DNA from: Dipylidium caninum | Taxonomy: Eukaryota; Platyhelminthes; Cestoda; Cyclophyllidea; Dipylidiidae | DNA: 64,000 nt | Assembly: GCA_017562135.1 (NCBI GenBank) | Contig: QEYB01000313.1 | Location: 1 to 64,000, forward strand | Direction of reading: 5' to 3' | Shown: positions 12,481 through 24,320 of the stretch, piece after piece | Position numbering within the stretch: the stretch's first letter is position 1 | Layout: each line of letters opens with the position of its first letter | Translations under genes and position numbers: made by a program | Notes under the pieces: model-generated | Seen by the model: only the letters and a program-made list of their open reading frames with translations | Databases searched by the model: none | What the model was told of the DNA's origin: nothing

Positions 12481-13150
12481 ACATGATGCGTGGCATCCGC
12501 TTGAAACCAAACTTGGGCCTCTCATTGCCTGTCTGCAACTCCTCCACGAGTTTTAACTGACCGAAAATCACATTGGCAAACTAAACTAACTAAACGGTCT
12601 AACTGAATACGAGCTGACAACTCCATGGCGGTCACACGAATTGCAAATCTGAGCGAGAAGTGTAGGACGTCGAATTCCACCATTTGGATGGATGAATTTC
12701 GAATCGCATGACTACCTCAATTCTTCTGCTTTAGACGAGAAGTCAAGGTCAAAAGGCGTGAAATTGCGCGCACATGGCAACGTTAACAACTTAAGAATAA
12801 GGATCAGGGCCTCAACGTGGCAAGAGAGGAGAACGTCTTCGTTGCTGGCGTGCAGACTCAGTACTCTTCTGGGCTCCCTCTGAACACCCAGACCTGCAAA
12901 CCGGCGCAATCTCGCTTGGAGAAGAAGAGAAGATGAGTGCATGGAAGCTGATAATGGGAGTTGCGAGGTATGAAGAAGGTAGTTTCCGGCGATCCGATAC
13001 TTAAGTGAAAGACTTCAAAAGAAATCTCAAGAAATTTCGGCATCCAGCCCTGGGGTTCAAATGTCGCGCAGAAGGGAACTGCGACTAACGGCGTACAATT
13101 CCGTTTGATAGAGGATCCACGAAGAATTCACCTCCTCAGCGAAGTTGGTG
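12481..13150. other. No recognised feature
   Basis: Nothing identifiable. Frames 12,692-12,883 plus and 12,712-12,942 minus overlap and look like chance. Confidence 0.35.
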
Positions 13151-13560
13151 TCTTTCGGTTGCTCACCAACCCCCTCTATTTTATCTCCATCCTACCAATG
13201 TGCTTTGACTTCTTTCCACATTCCCCCACGCTACTCGCCGTTCTCGCCGATCTCTCAGGTCGCTCTTCCCCTCCTTCAGTGCATAAATGCGCGGGATCCG
13301 AGGCTAGTAGCTTTAGAATGCCCTCCGCACGAGACGAGCGTAGGTTATGGAGTTCCCGTATTTTTCGTATTCACCTGCAAGCACACGTTGCTGCGGTGAA
13401 GCAGAAGCAGAAGGAGAAGTGCGAAGTGTTCGGTGACGTCGCAAAATTACAAACGGAGAAGGGCGAGGTGAATGACTCTGAAATGCTGTGCACAGCGTAA
13501 ATAATTCTTCTGCAATCGCTATTTCGTCCAGCTGAAATCACCAAGCGATTTCTGCTCCAC
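13151..13560 (+). repeat. Partial family A copy
   Basis: Contains the cacctgcaagcacacgttg segment that pairs with the aagcacgtgttgctggggtg segment at 51,370 and, inverted, with 36,010. It also carries the ctgtgcacagcgtaa word equivalent to the family A word at 4,507. The plus frame 13,105-13,500 runs through it but is not conserved in the other copies. Confidence 0.45.
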
Positions 13561-13979
13561 TTCGCTTCCAGCAGCAGTATTTGCTTCCTGAAGAGACCCA
13601 CCACGATAAAGGCATTCTGTGTCGCTGCAGAGGTGTGCGACCTTTAAGTGACGGTTAAACTTTGAGACAGAATACAAACCATCTGTGAACCTTGGCATTG
13701 AAAATGTAACCAAATCTTTCTGATTTGTAACGCCGATTCAGCGTATTTCCAGAGCTGTCACTCATATCGGGGAGAGGTCAAATATCGACGTTAGTCATAT
13801 GCACCAGCACCGAGAACTTCTCGGCAGGCAGACATGCTGTGGGACTTGAGGGCGTCAGGCACTGCCGAATGGAATTGCGCACCTCATTGGGCGTGAATCT
13901 TGATAAGAGCATTCACTTTGCAGGCGACGAAGGTTTGTGCACAAGCAATTTTAGGCATTGAGGAACACCACGACGGCTA
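13561..13979. other. No recognised feature
   Basis: No frame, repeat or RNA recognised. Confidence 0.35.
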
Positions 13980-14900
13980 TTGAGAATACGAGATGTCTCG
14001 AGTTGGATGATTAAACAAGCACAGGCCTCTTCCAGCTTCGTTCAGCTCGAGGACACAGAGGTAAAAATCGCTAGCCGAGTCTAGGCCTATATTCCTCCGA
14101 TGCTAAACGCATTCCACTTTGTCCAGCGTGCCCTCTTCACCAGGGCATTCTGCGCTAATGCCATCGTGGAAGTCACACACGCATACACTCGGGAGACTGC
14201 AACCCACTGGCCCCTCTTACCATTCGCTCTCATTTCTGCCACCGAATGATGAGCGGTCTGTGTGGTTAATTCGGGAAACAAATAACAAAAACCTGGAAAG
14301 CGTGAAGACGGCGCGACGTGCCGCAGTATTCTCTCGCCATTAGTTGATGTTGCAATTGGGCGTAAGACTGAAGGAGAAATTTGAATGCACAGAGGATGAT
14401 AATCTCCAGCTCTAGAAGGAAGTAAGTGAGCACGATGTGCAGCAGACGAAGGTGAGTGGATTTCAGTCCATTGGAAGGTTATGAATAGCGACCAGGTGGC
14501 AAGCACCAGCGGATGCTGCAGATGGCATGTGGAGGGAAGAATTACAGGAATGGGGATGAATGGGTGAGGAAATGTGATGCACAGTTAAGACGGGATCCAC
14601 AAAATGGAAGGACCATAGTTCCTCCCACCGACCGTTCACAAGACGGTTAGTCTGACGTGAATCTGAGGGGTCTGTTGATTCGCATTTGTTTCTCGATGTT
14701 GGAGTAGATAACATGCAGAGGGTAAGTGGGTTGACGGCCATCGCAGTGACCGCAGGAATTACCGTGCGCAATTTCCCCCATACATTCGCCCAGTAGCCCC
14801 CGTCAGCGATGCCTCGTGCCTTGAAGATCTTCCTCCCCGACGCAATTGAATGCTCTTGGCAGCTATTATGTTCGGTCATTTACGGCGCATGGAGGAGTGC
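13980..14900 (+). repeat. Dispersed repeat family C, copy 1
   Basis: Pairs inverted with 47,140-47,900 and directly with 31,100-31,760. Examples are the ggatttcagtccattggaag block against its inverted partner near 47,480, a ggtgaggaaatgtgatgcac block, and a peptide-level match NERS.WL.R..NN.N in translations of 14,240-14,300, 47,600 (minus) and 31,390. Three copies with a partly shared reading sense suggest an ancestor that may have been coding, but no domain is recognised. Confidence 0.65.
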
Positions 14901-15419
14901 AGCTGGAGAATGAGAGGTCAAATTTTAGTTTCAAGTAGACGTCACATCTCGCTTGAGGCGTAATTTCACTTTGACCAACATGGGCTCTATGGCTCTGGCG
15001 AGGTAAACGAGGTTGTACAAAAGGAGCAGACTTGGACACAATTAGTTTGCTACTCGAGCTCCCTGATCTCGTCGTTGGTTAGGAGGCCATTTCTGCCGTC
15101 ATCACGACTCCGTCCGCTCGCGACCTTCCTCCACAGTGGATTTCCTGGTAAACTCAACGGTCCTGCGGAACAGATAATGGAGGGCATCGCTATGGCATGG
15201 CAAAACGAAGTTGTAGTCACATGAGAATGTGAGTGATGGGGTATTGTGTAGAATGTCCGAGCGACCGTTGGAGTGAAGGGAGGTGGATTCCGCCTCCGGT
15301 GAAGCCGAGACATCAACACTGTCCATGTGTGACAACTCCAAAGTACAGATTGCGCGAAAGAAGGCACTAATATAATCTGTGGGAATCGGGACAGCTTTGT
15401 GGTGTTACGCAGAACCAAC
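14901..15419. other. No recognised feature
   Basis: A 125-codon minus frame (15,050-15,427) overlaps a second open minus frame (15,102-15,341). Neither resembles a known family. Confidence 0.3.
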
Positions 15420-15750
15420 GAGTTCATTTGCCACTATCTTGCGAGTAGCCAGCACTCTCGCTGCTGCATATTTCACTCCACGCCACCCGTTCGGAGGAAG
15501 TCTGTGACGACATTCCTTCCCAGTAGTTGCCCTCATTGAAGCCTTGCTGTCACGATGTCTCTGATGCGGAAGGAAACCGTCACACTTGCTCGAGGCAGTA
15601 ACATAGTGGAGACTGTAGGCTTCATCTCCTCTTCCTTCTCTACACTGCCACACACGATGGCAAATTGACGAAACAGCTTCTTCAACCGATTCCTGGTTAG
15701 ACAGCATTTGCGTGCCACTGAGCATCGAGAGCAGCAAGACGGGACGCAAT
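15420..15750 (-). repeat. Dispersed repeat family R, inverted copy
   Basis: Read on the minus strand this aligns with 46,555-46,760, 33,490-33,790 and 6,640-6,900. The minus translation contains GSVEKEEEMKPTVS, matching SVEKPEEMKRTVS at 46.6 kb. A second frame contains DSKASMRATTGKECRHRL, matching DSKASLRARTVKKCNHRL at 33.6 kb. Conservation at protein level in both frames means the true frame is uncertain. It could be a degraded coding repeat. Confidence 0.6.
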
Positions 15751-18700
15751 GGGAGGTGCCATCAGCACCGTCGGCTTAGCCGCATTTGAGAGAAGCCCTG
15801 TGACGGAGCCTTAAATAGGCCAAGCTTAGGTCAGCATCCGCCGACTGCAGCTCCAGATGTTCCGACGAGCAGTCACTTCGAGAATGGAGAGAGTGCAGAC
15901 CGGTGGTCATCTCCGACTAGTCCAGTAACCCTTCGAGCTCACTAGTCAATCGTGATTGGATGTCAGTTGTTGATTTGTAGATTAAAAATCCGCTTAGTAC
16001 TCACTGCTCGAGTGGCAATCAGCGTAGTTCTCAGACCTTGTACACCCCAAAACAGTTCAATTCGACGCGTCTTAATCACGGCCGAATTGTGTGCACCCCT
16101 CTGATTGGACTCCTAAACGCACCCACCCCACCATGAGGTGAGAAGGAAATCTTCGGTAGAGAAAATAGCTAATGATTGAGGATGGGGAAGAGGTGGAAGT
16201 GAGTTTTATAGGAGGAAGCCCTATTTCAATAGACAGGCTAGATGAAAAGAGGATCCCGAGTCTGGAAGGAAGAATGTGCGGGAGAGTGGTGAGAAGTAAG
16301 TAAAAGTTGAATAGTTAGTTCGCATTGATCGCCGCATGTGTCGGAGTATTTTGAGAATGCCACAGCGCACCCACCGGCCCCAAACCAACAACCTACACCT
16401 TCCAACGAACTGCATTTACTGCTGCCTCAACCCTCCATCACCGCGACAACGGCCTAACTTTCTGCTCTGCACAACTTTGTGGAGGTGGCCAATGTTCAAC
16501 CCACTTGACGAATTTTGTACAAGCCCAACGGATTTCGGCACTCAAATGTCTCCTTTCACTCCATCTCGTCTCCCTTTCATTCCCTCACGCCATCCTCATC
16601 AGCCGTTTTGCTAGTGGGTGGTGGACCAAGCGGTGACCTGTCCACTGCCACTTTAACATTTTTAACTTGACTCCCCTTGGACAGAGAGGGGTGGACACAA
16701 TCGGATGTATCTTTCGGTAGGAGGCGTGCGCTCAATAGTGAAACCGCTGAGATGAAGTGTAGGAAAGAAGGCGAGCAAATCATTGCGAAAAACGGACGGG
16801 GTGCCACATGAACGAATTGCTTGCTAAGGACAAAATCGAGCCTTCCTTCAACGGATGGATAACATGGAGTGAAAGTTGACTGCCTACTGAAAAATTCTAT
16901 GTCAAAGAGCACTATGTGGGCCAGGAGAACGTAGCCCATTTACCTCTCAAACAAATTTAACTCCGATTAAGGGTGTATTGTGGTGTGTATGGTGGGGCAC
17001 CCAAGAGCTATATATTGTCAGAATGTGGATGATTTTGCCCCAGCAGTTCAAAAACAGAGGTCGAGAATGTTGAAGAGGAAGGGCAAAGTGCTGCGTGAGG
17101 ATAATGGGAAGCCACATGCTGCCTTGGGGACTCGTCAAAAAAGTAGAGAAAGAAGTTAGGAGATTCTGCCGCATCCAACATGTGCCCGGATTTGACACCC
17201 TTCGAATATCGCTTGTATTTATCTTCGCAAAATTTTATAGGGAAGAAGAATACACAAATGAAGAAGTTATTTACCAAGAACGCGTTCGACTGCTCACATT
17301 AACAGATACAAAATATACAAAATTGGGGATACAGCTTGCTCTTAGGTTGACAAGAGCTCAATGTCAATCAATACAATTGATGGTGAGGAAAAATATAATT
17401 TAAATTTTTGTAAACACAGAGGCAACTTTCAATAGACCTCAGCCTCCCTTTTCTCCTCCCCTTGCCACCCTTTCGTCCCAGGACTTACGTCTTCCATATC
17501 GCGCACCTCGGATTATCAGCTCCTCTCCACTCACCCCCTCTTCTCCACCCTGTTCGCACTCAAACGAGATGGCGTAGTCCGTGCGCTCAGTGGGAGGCGA
17601 GACATAGACCATTAAGATTGCTTTTTCCTCACCACAACTCCTTTCCTCATGCAGTAGGCGCTTTCGAGGTTCGCATTTGCTCCCCGCATCCGGTGGAAGC
17701 AAATCGTCCCAATTGCGCTCTTCAGTAAAACACCATCAGAGGACGCGGAGGATTTACCATTTTACCCTTTTATCCTCTTCCATCTCGCCCCCTTTTCCAT
17801 ACGTCATTCTACAATGCCACAGGCCTACTACAGCACTGCCAACGCTTTTCTTTGCATTCTTTCCATTTATCATCACATTTCATTTCAACGAGTTGCAGAC
17901 GCATTGGCTGACTGGCGGAAGAGCCGCTTGCACGGCATTCTTTTTCAGAGTAACTACGTCAGGGTCTTCCGACTCAGCACTCTACACATTGGTGCACTGA
18001 ATAGGTGGAAGGTTGACCCGACTGAACAAATCCTCTTCTTTTTTAATCACACTCAGAAGAAAATGGTGAAGAGGAAGAGGGTCAGACGGCTTGCATGTCT
18101 GCACATCCACCAGAAGGCTAGAAAGGCAGCACGTCAGAATGCGCCCCAAAAAACACTTTCTTATTCACATACACATCGTGGTATTTCACTACCCCTCGCC
18201 GTCTCTGCATTTAGCGGTGTGCTGCAGAAGTGGGTGGATGCTCCTCGCATGAAGGCAAAAAGGCGTGACTAACTTGATTTTCCTTTATTAGACGAGGCGT
18301 CACGGTTGAATTTGGGTGTTGAGACCACCTGCGAAATTGCACCTCAGTCTCAATAGCCAATGACAGATCTTGGCGCAGTTTAAGAGGCTTCTTAGCTTAC
18401 GTGGTGGCGTTAATGACGAGCGAAGGGGGTTCAGTGCCACAAAATTGTGAGTGAAAAATGGGTTTGGGAGTTGCGGACATCAAGTGTGAGTGTGCAGCAG
18501 GTAGAAGGACTGGGAGACGGCTGCAGACCTCCTCTGTTTCCATTAGTCAGCGCCTTTGTCTCTAACTTCCTTTACTCTGCTGTTTAAATCACAACTTCAC
18601 GGCCTCTTTCCCTCGTACCTGGTGAGTTGAAACAGTAATCAGCTCGTTGGCAGCCTGTCGTTTCTGACTGCCCTTAGCTAAGAGACCATTTAATCCTTTA

Positions 18701-19329
18701 GGTTGTTTCTTTACAATACAAAGAGGCACAGCCTTACAGCCACATCGACTGCTCATCAAATACAGGTGCCCTGGAGTTGGAGTGCCACCATGCAACGGAT
18801 GTCTCCGAGCCGTAGGATTTTCTGCGAATGAAGACGAACTCCGAGGTGCAGCTTGGATGAGGATATTTGAGAAGAAAGAGAGTGTATGTGATACAAGAGC
18901 TTCAAAGGCTCCTAATTAACCCCTGCGTCATCTGTTCCACCCACACCGTGCCCACTCCATTTTTCCCCATCTTCCTCTTCCTCACGAACCATAATCACCG
19001 ACGATGGACGCATTCCAAACAGATGTAGCCACGGAGGCGTATGATTTCTTCGTTTTTCCTCGCGCACTCTTCGTGAGCTGTTTGTAGGCAGCCAGTAGCG
19101 CCACTCCCGGTACCATGTGGACGAGTATCGCACTGTCCGAATGTAAACTGCGTGTGGGTCATGATGCGTCCAAAGTCCTACGACACCGGACAGGAGAATT
19201 GTCGCGAGTAAAGTTATGTTTTCATCGACGTGTTTGCATATGAGGCAAGTCAGTTTTCGTCCCAATGCAATGCAATGCAATCCAATTCACTCGGCTCTGT
19301 CCCTGCTCTTTCGGCTTGCCGAGCACTCC
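15751..19329. other. No recognised gene
   Basis: No family-level match on either strand. Minor points: an AT-richer patch at 17,200-17,420 holds a lysine-rich plus frame (17,095-17,403). A 68-codon minus frame (18,589-18,795, starting MHGGTPTPGHLYL) has protein-like composition but no partner. A short run of caatg units sits at 19,264-19,285. Confidence 0.35.
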
Positions 19330-19450
19330 TCCCTCCTTCATCCAACTATCTGCTTCTTCAAGTCTCGTTCCGCCGCCTCTCTCTTCTTATCTACTTATCT
19401 CCACTCCCTCTCTCTGCTGTCGCTCAGACCTCAGGCCAAAAAGTAAGTTG
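19330..19450 (+). repeat. Short family G fragment
   Basis: The tctctgctgtcgctcagac segment and the preceding pyrimidine-rich block match 51,880-52,060 and 30,541-30,770. Confidence 0.4.
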
Positions 19451-20199
19451 GCAAACGGGGTCAAGCAGGGGAACGAAAAGAGCATTTGCTCTTACGGATG
19501 TGTGACGAGTGAGGAGAGCAAGACGTGGGCAGAACTGAATTGGGCCGCCGCTTAATGCGCATTCGTGAATTTTCCCTTTGGTGAATTGGGACACTTTGTT
19601 TGAAAATGTATAATAGCCGGCATTTGGCAGCAGCCTGCGTTACACTCGACGCCACTGACGCCTAAGTGCTACTTGATGAGAAGGCGGAGTTGGTGGTGGA
19701 GAAGGAGTTGAACAACTAATTCACCAAGACTTCTCCATCAACCTGGTGACAAGTCACTCTCGAGTAGACACATGCAAAGTCGCGGTTGGTGCACATATTA
19801 CCATTTGCTGAGTTACTAAGTGCGTCCGACTCCCGCCCACATTAATCAAATGCCATTAATACCACATACTTAGTCGACCAGATAAGCGTCCAAAATGCCC
19901 ACTTTAGCCTTAAACATCGTTACATAACCGCGTTTCTTCTCCTGAAGAGTAGAGGAGTCGTTTGCAAAATATTTGAGTGTCGTAAGTGATATCACTGAAT
20001 GAGGAGCAGTTAGGCAGTTTCGACGCGTCGGAAAGGAAATGAATGGGCAGGTAGGTGCACGGAAAAGTAGAGATCGGCAGGACGAGAAGGCCCTAATGAC
20101 TCGAGGTTCTTTCCCCCACCCCAAAACTGTGTTCTCTTAGTCCAACTCGACCCAGCGTGGAGAGTTTGACAGGATGAAGTTAAGATGTGTGGTTGCAGA
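19451..20199. other. No recognised feature
   Basis: Only short overlapping frames. Nothing recognised. Confidence 0.3.
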
Positions 20200-20990
20200 A
20201 ATCATGATGGGCGAATGTTCACCATCACTGTGAATAACGACGAGGAGACATACGCGAACTCCGACTATTACCAGCGGAATGCCTCTCGTGATGGTATACT
20301 TGTGAGTGAAGTCTGATGAACTGCGAGATCCGATAGAATTGCACTAGAACATTTTTCCTTAGGCCTAGCGGTCTACAGGGACCATTTTAAGAGGCTTGAA
20401 CTGCGGCTTATGTGGTGGATTGCAACATGCCTTGAAGCATCTCTGTTTCCAGTACCTATCTGTAACCGCGAAGATCTGTCACATGGCCCAGCATACAATC
20501 CGGCATAACGGCATCCTCCGAGACCACACGAGAAGACCTCGAATAGCACAAGGTTTTCTTTTGCCTCCGCAATGAGGGCACACTCTAGCTTGCCAGTTGA
20601 GTCTATTCGAAAACAAGTGGAGTCCGTGGCTGGTAGGAGCAAGGGATGAAGAGTGAATAGCAATTTATAGGTGACGGTCTTTTGAACGACCATATCGTCC
20701 GTGCCTACTCGAGTGCGCATCGTCGTCCAAGCAATTTTGCGCCGCCGGGTGAGGATGTCGCCATTCAATCACGTCCCCATTAGATCGACGCGAACTCTGT
20801 TGCTTTTCAATTGCACGTGGATGGCAGTCCTTAGTTGCCAGTAGGCATTGCCCAAATGATGTGAAGCTACGCACAATCGGCAACTCCCGATTATACTTTA
20901 CGCCGAGGTGAGGCGAAGCGAAGGGAGAAAGTGAAACCGGACGTCCCGAAACGGCTTAGGTGATTTAAAGGGAAGGAGTGACATTAGCGA
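20200..20990 (+). repeat. Dispersed repeat family F, copy 1
   Basis: Direct copy of 23,330-24,060 and inverted copy of 27,470-27,690. Shared words include gcctactcgagtg with the preceding atcgtc block, and the gtgaagctgcgcac-like block near the end. The 20.4-20.8-kb minus frames are open but differ from those of the other copies, so it is treated as non-coding. Confidence 0.65.
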
Positions 20991-23329
20991 AGAATCAAGT
21001 CATCAGCGGCGCAAGAACCGTGAAAGCATATTTCCAACGCAGGTGTTTAGGAAGGGTCCGCGAGCGAGATCGCTCATGAGGGAAAATACGTGTGCATCTG
21101 CAAGCTCAGCCCTCAAGTTGGGCAAATTTTGCAGGCTGTGCATGCGACATCGCCGTACAACACTGTAAATTACTCTTTGTGAGATAGTAGTCACGTGTTG
21201 TCAAACGCGTCACAGAGAATAAGACTATTAGGGCATTTGAGACAACCGAAGAGTTTCCTATTCCCTCGCCTAAATTTGGGCAGAATGAGGAGTAATGTAT
21301 CGTACGTGGGAATCATCTCTCGACGTCGCCTCGAGTGCCACTTTTCGACTGCTGTCCTCTGTTTGGCAGTTCTTTATCGGTCCCCCTTTTCCATTTAGAG
21401 ATATCTTCGTCGTCAGTACTTCCACACTGCCTTTGCGTGGACCAGTTGATGTTAAATGAATAAATGGTATTTCATTACCTTGAAGAAGTACAAAGATAAA
21501 CAGCAACAACGACATCAACGTTTCAGTGGACTCTTATTTTATCACAGCAGGGAGCCATTCACGTCAAAGCCACACCGTCAGGCATGACATGCCCAAGTGT
21601 CTCATGTGAAATAGCAGCATTAGCGGGTTGGTGATTTGGCCCTAAGCCTAATGGGTTTATGTGAATGATATAAGGACTTAGAAGTGTCAAAATGTTGAAA
21701 ACAGCCTAAGCAGGAGCCCTAGATGATCAAATATCCAAAGCAAACAATGGAACACCAGTAATGAAGGACTAATGAAAGTATGAACAAGCTGAACTATGTT
21801 ACATAAGCAATAGGTGGCAGGCGAAATGTCAATCTGCAGGAATATGCACCAACTGGAGTTTTGCAGATGGCAGGGTAGGAGACGGAATTACTCTTCCTTA
21901 TCAAATGCTGATTGACTGCATTGTTGGCCGCACCTTTCATAAATGACTATAAAAGTAATCGAGAGGGTATTGCACGCGTCAGTAAAGCATCCTACTTCCA
22001 ACAAATTCACTGCAGCTGAGAAGATGTGACTTCAACACCGAAAAGAAGAAATTTTCGCTGTAACCCAATCACTGGCAGAAAAGCCGACGAAGTATACAAA
22101 AATATGTCCTAATATCAAAAGCACTAGGCAGTGCAAACATCTAACTCCACAAATAGAAACAAATAATACAATATTATTTCATTTCTAACTGGCTAAATGA
22201 CAACAAAACTACACCCCTAACAAACCTTCCCTCACGAGAAAACCGCAAATAAATTTAGGAACAGTAATTGCAACTTCATGCACGAACCACAGGTCATCAT
22301 CACGTATGCAAACGAAATAAAGCAACTTCAGCATAGAACAAGTGACAACACATGTTGCTTGCTCCAAGTTAAGACTACCCCATTTTTCACCCGTACTTTG
22401 ATATGAGACACCACAGGAGGCACCTCTCTCAATATCTCATTCTTACGATTAACTTTTGAACACAGGGCTTTCCCACTCACGTGGCTCCTGTCATCAGTTA
22501 TGGCAGTTATTCTGCCAATCTGTGTGCCCTATGGGAAGCAAGCTCCTCTCCCTTCTTCCTTTATTACAACTTTCCTGCATCGTTTCTTTGTTAGTATGCG
22601 TCAAATCTGAGCAGCATAGTCTGCGTGGTAAGTGTTTTGCTTATACAGTAAAATATCGCTAGGTTACCATATTCGAGTCTCGGCACCACTTGACTTCAAT
22701 AACAGTGTGTGCGCACATTGATACCTCAACGTCATTGACGCGGTGCGAAGTAGAGAGGGAGGAAGTGAGGGAGGGAGGGAGGGAGATAAAAGCTGGACTA
22801 CTTAGGACTGGTGAGTCAGTAACGCTTCGCGCTCATCTGTCACCACATTGCCTCCCGCCTTGTTTTCAATTGAGGTCTTACCGCCTCCGTCGTCTCCCCT
22901 TACCTCGTCCGGTCAATTGGACTGCCTCATAGTCACCAAATCAGTCTTCTAGAACTTCTCCGCCAGTTCGCTAGATCATGAGTACTTCAGCCGCAAAATC
23001 TGCCCCTTAAGGCCCTTATGTGCTATGAAAATATTTCAAAGTCTGTCATAATTTCAGCCTCTATCTACCATCCCCCACCAGAAAAAAATTGTGGCCTCTT
23101 GGCCCCGCACTACGCAGGACTCACCACATTGAAAGCTAACTTTCCATCACTACAAGGCGAGGGGTGACGAAACATCATGCTGGAGGACAAACATTCATTA
23201 CGCCATCAAGTTCAGCCTAGGAAAGCATGTGTCACGTGCGACTGTTCAACATTGGCTGTGCAGGTGCCCCCACGTAGTGGCATGCAAGGCACGCGCAATG
23301 CGGCACGGTAGGAGGAGCCTGGTCTAAGG
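20991..23329. other. No recognised gene; AT-richer tract inside
   Basis: From about 21,550 to 22,450 the base composition becomes visibly richer in A and T and open frames almost vanish. It may be intergenic or intronic DNA with less repeat content. A purine-rich patch (gagggaggaagtgagg type) lies at 22,750-22,790. Near 22,670 a gattcgag-like word resembles a tRNA B-box but lacks a matching acceptor stem. Confidence 0.4.
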
Positions 23330-24320
23330 CCTACTCTTATCAGTGGACTGCGTCTCGTGCTGGTATGCCTGTAAGTGAAGTGAAGTCTGCCGAATTGCGA
23401 CAGCCTATGCAAATGACTAGACCATCTTCCTAAAAGCTATGCGGCCTATAGAAGGCATCTTCAGAGGCTCGGACTGAGGCTCATGCAGTAAATTGCCGAC
23501 ACGTACTGTGATCGGTTAATGGGTAAGAGGCTTTAAGCCTTTCACCCCAGCAGCTCTTTTTCCAGTACCTCTCAGCACTTGCAAAGATTTGTCTCATGGT
23601 CCAGCACACAATCTGACTTAACGACACCTTTTGAGTGCACACAAGACGAGTTCCGGCTGCGCAAGCTTTTCCTTAATGTGTGTAATGGGACATTCATATA
23701 CCCAGAGTTGTGGTTTACCAGTTGAGTCTATTCGACAGCACGGGGAAACGGTGGCAGGAAGCAGAAGGCCAAGAAGTGTGCGCAGCAGTGGATAGATGAC
23801 GAGGTGTTGAACGACGATATCGTCAGTGCCTACTCGAGTGTATCATCGTCCGAACACTTTTGCGTCGCATGGTGAGGGATGTCGTTATTCCATGACATCC
23901 CCATTAACTCGGCGCTCGTGAACGGAAGTGTCAATGAGAACCCGTAGCTGCAAGTGGGCGTCAACCAAATATTGTGAAGCTGCGCACATTCGTAAAGCGG
24001 AAGGGGAAGAAAATTCAAAAGGCACCTGGCTAAATTGGGGGGGGGGGTGATTTAAAGACAAACGAGGTATTAACTATATGTGAAAAAATCGCTGAAGCTC
24101 GCATTACATGGAGAAAAAGGAGAGCCGATGACACCCTCATTTCACTCTGGCAACTCATCATGTGTGCGATCGAAGTATACTTTGTCCACCAGCAGTCGGA
24201 TGCTAGCCACTTTCGTCTTCGTCGAGGTTAGAGGACGCCGCTTGCACACGACATCAACCCCACTCGACGATTTAACAGGCCAGTGTGGAAAGAGGGTGTG
24301 AGTACTAAGTTGCCAATTCT
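23330..24320 (+). repeat. Dispersed repeat family F, copy 2 (longest)
   Basis: Aligns with 20,280-20,990 and, inverted, with 27,040-27,720. The right part (24,120-24,290) has a plus translation containing FHSGNSSCVRSKYT, which recurs in the minus translation of 27,056-27,247, with STPLDDLT near both ends. A poly-G run lies at 24,037-24,047. Length approaches 1 kb. Identity of the element is unknown. Confidence 0.65.

Noticed and set aside
22610..22700. tRNA-like sequence ending in cggcacca
   Set aside because: No complementary 5' acceptor strand and no plausible anticodon arm.
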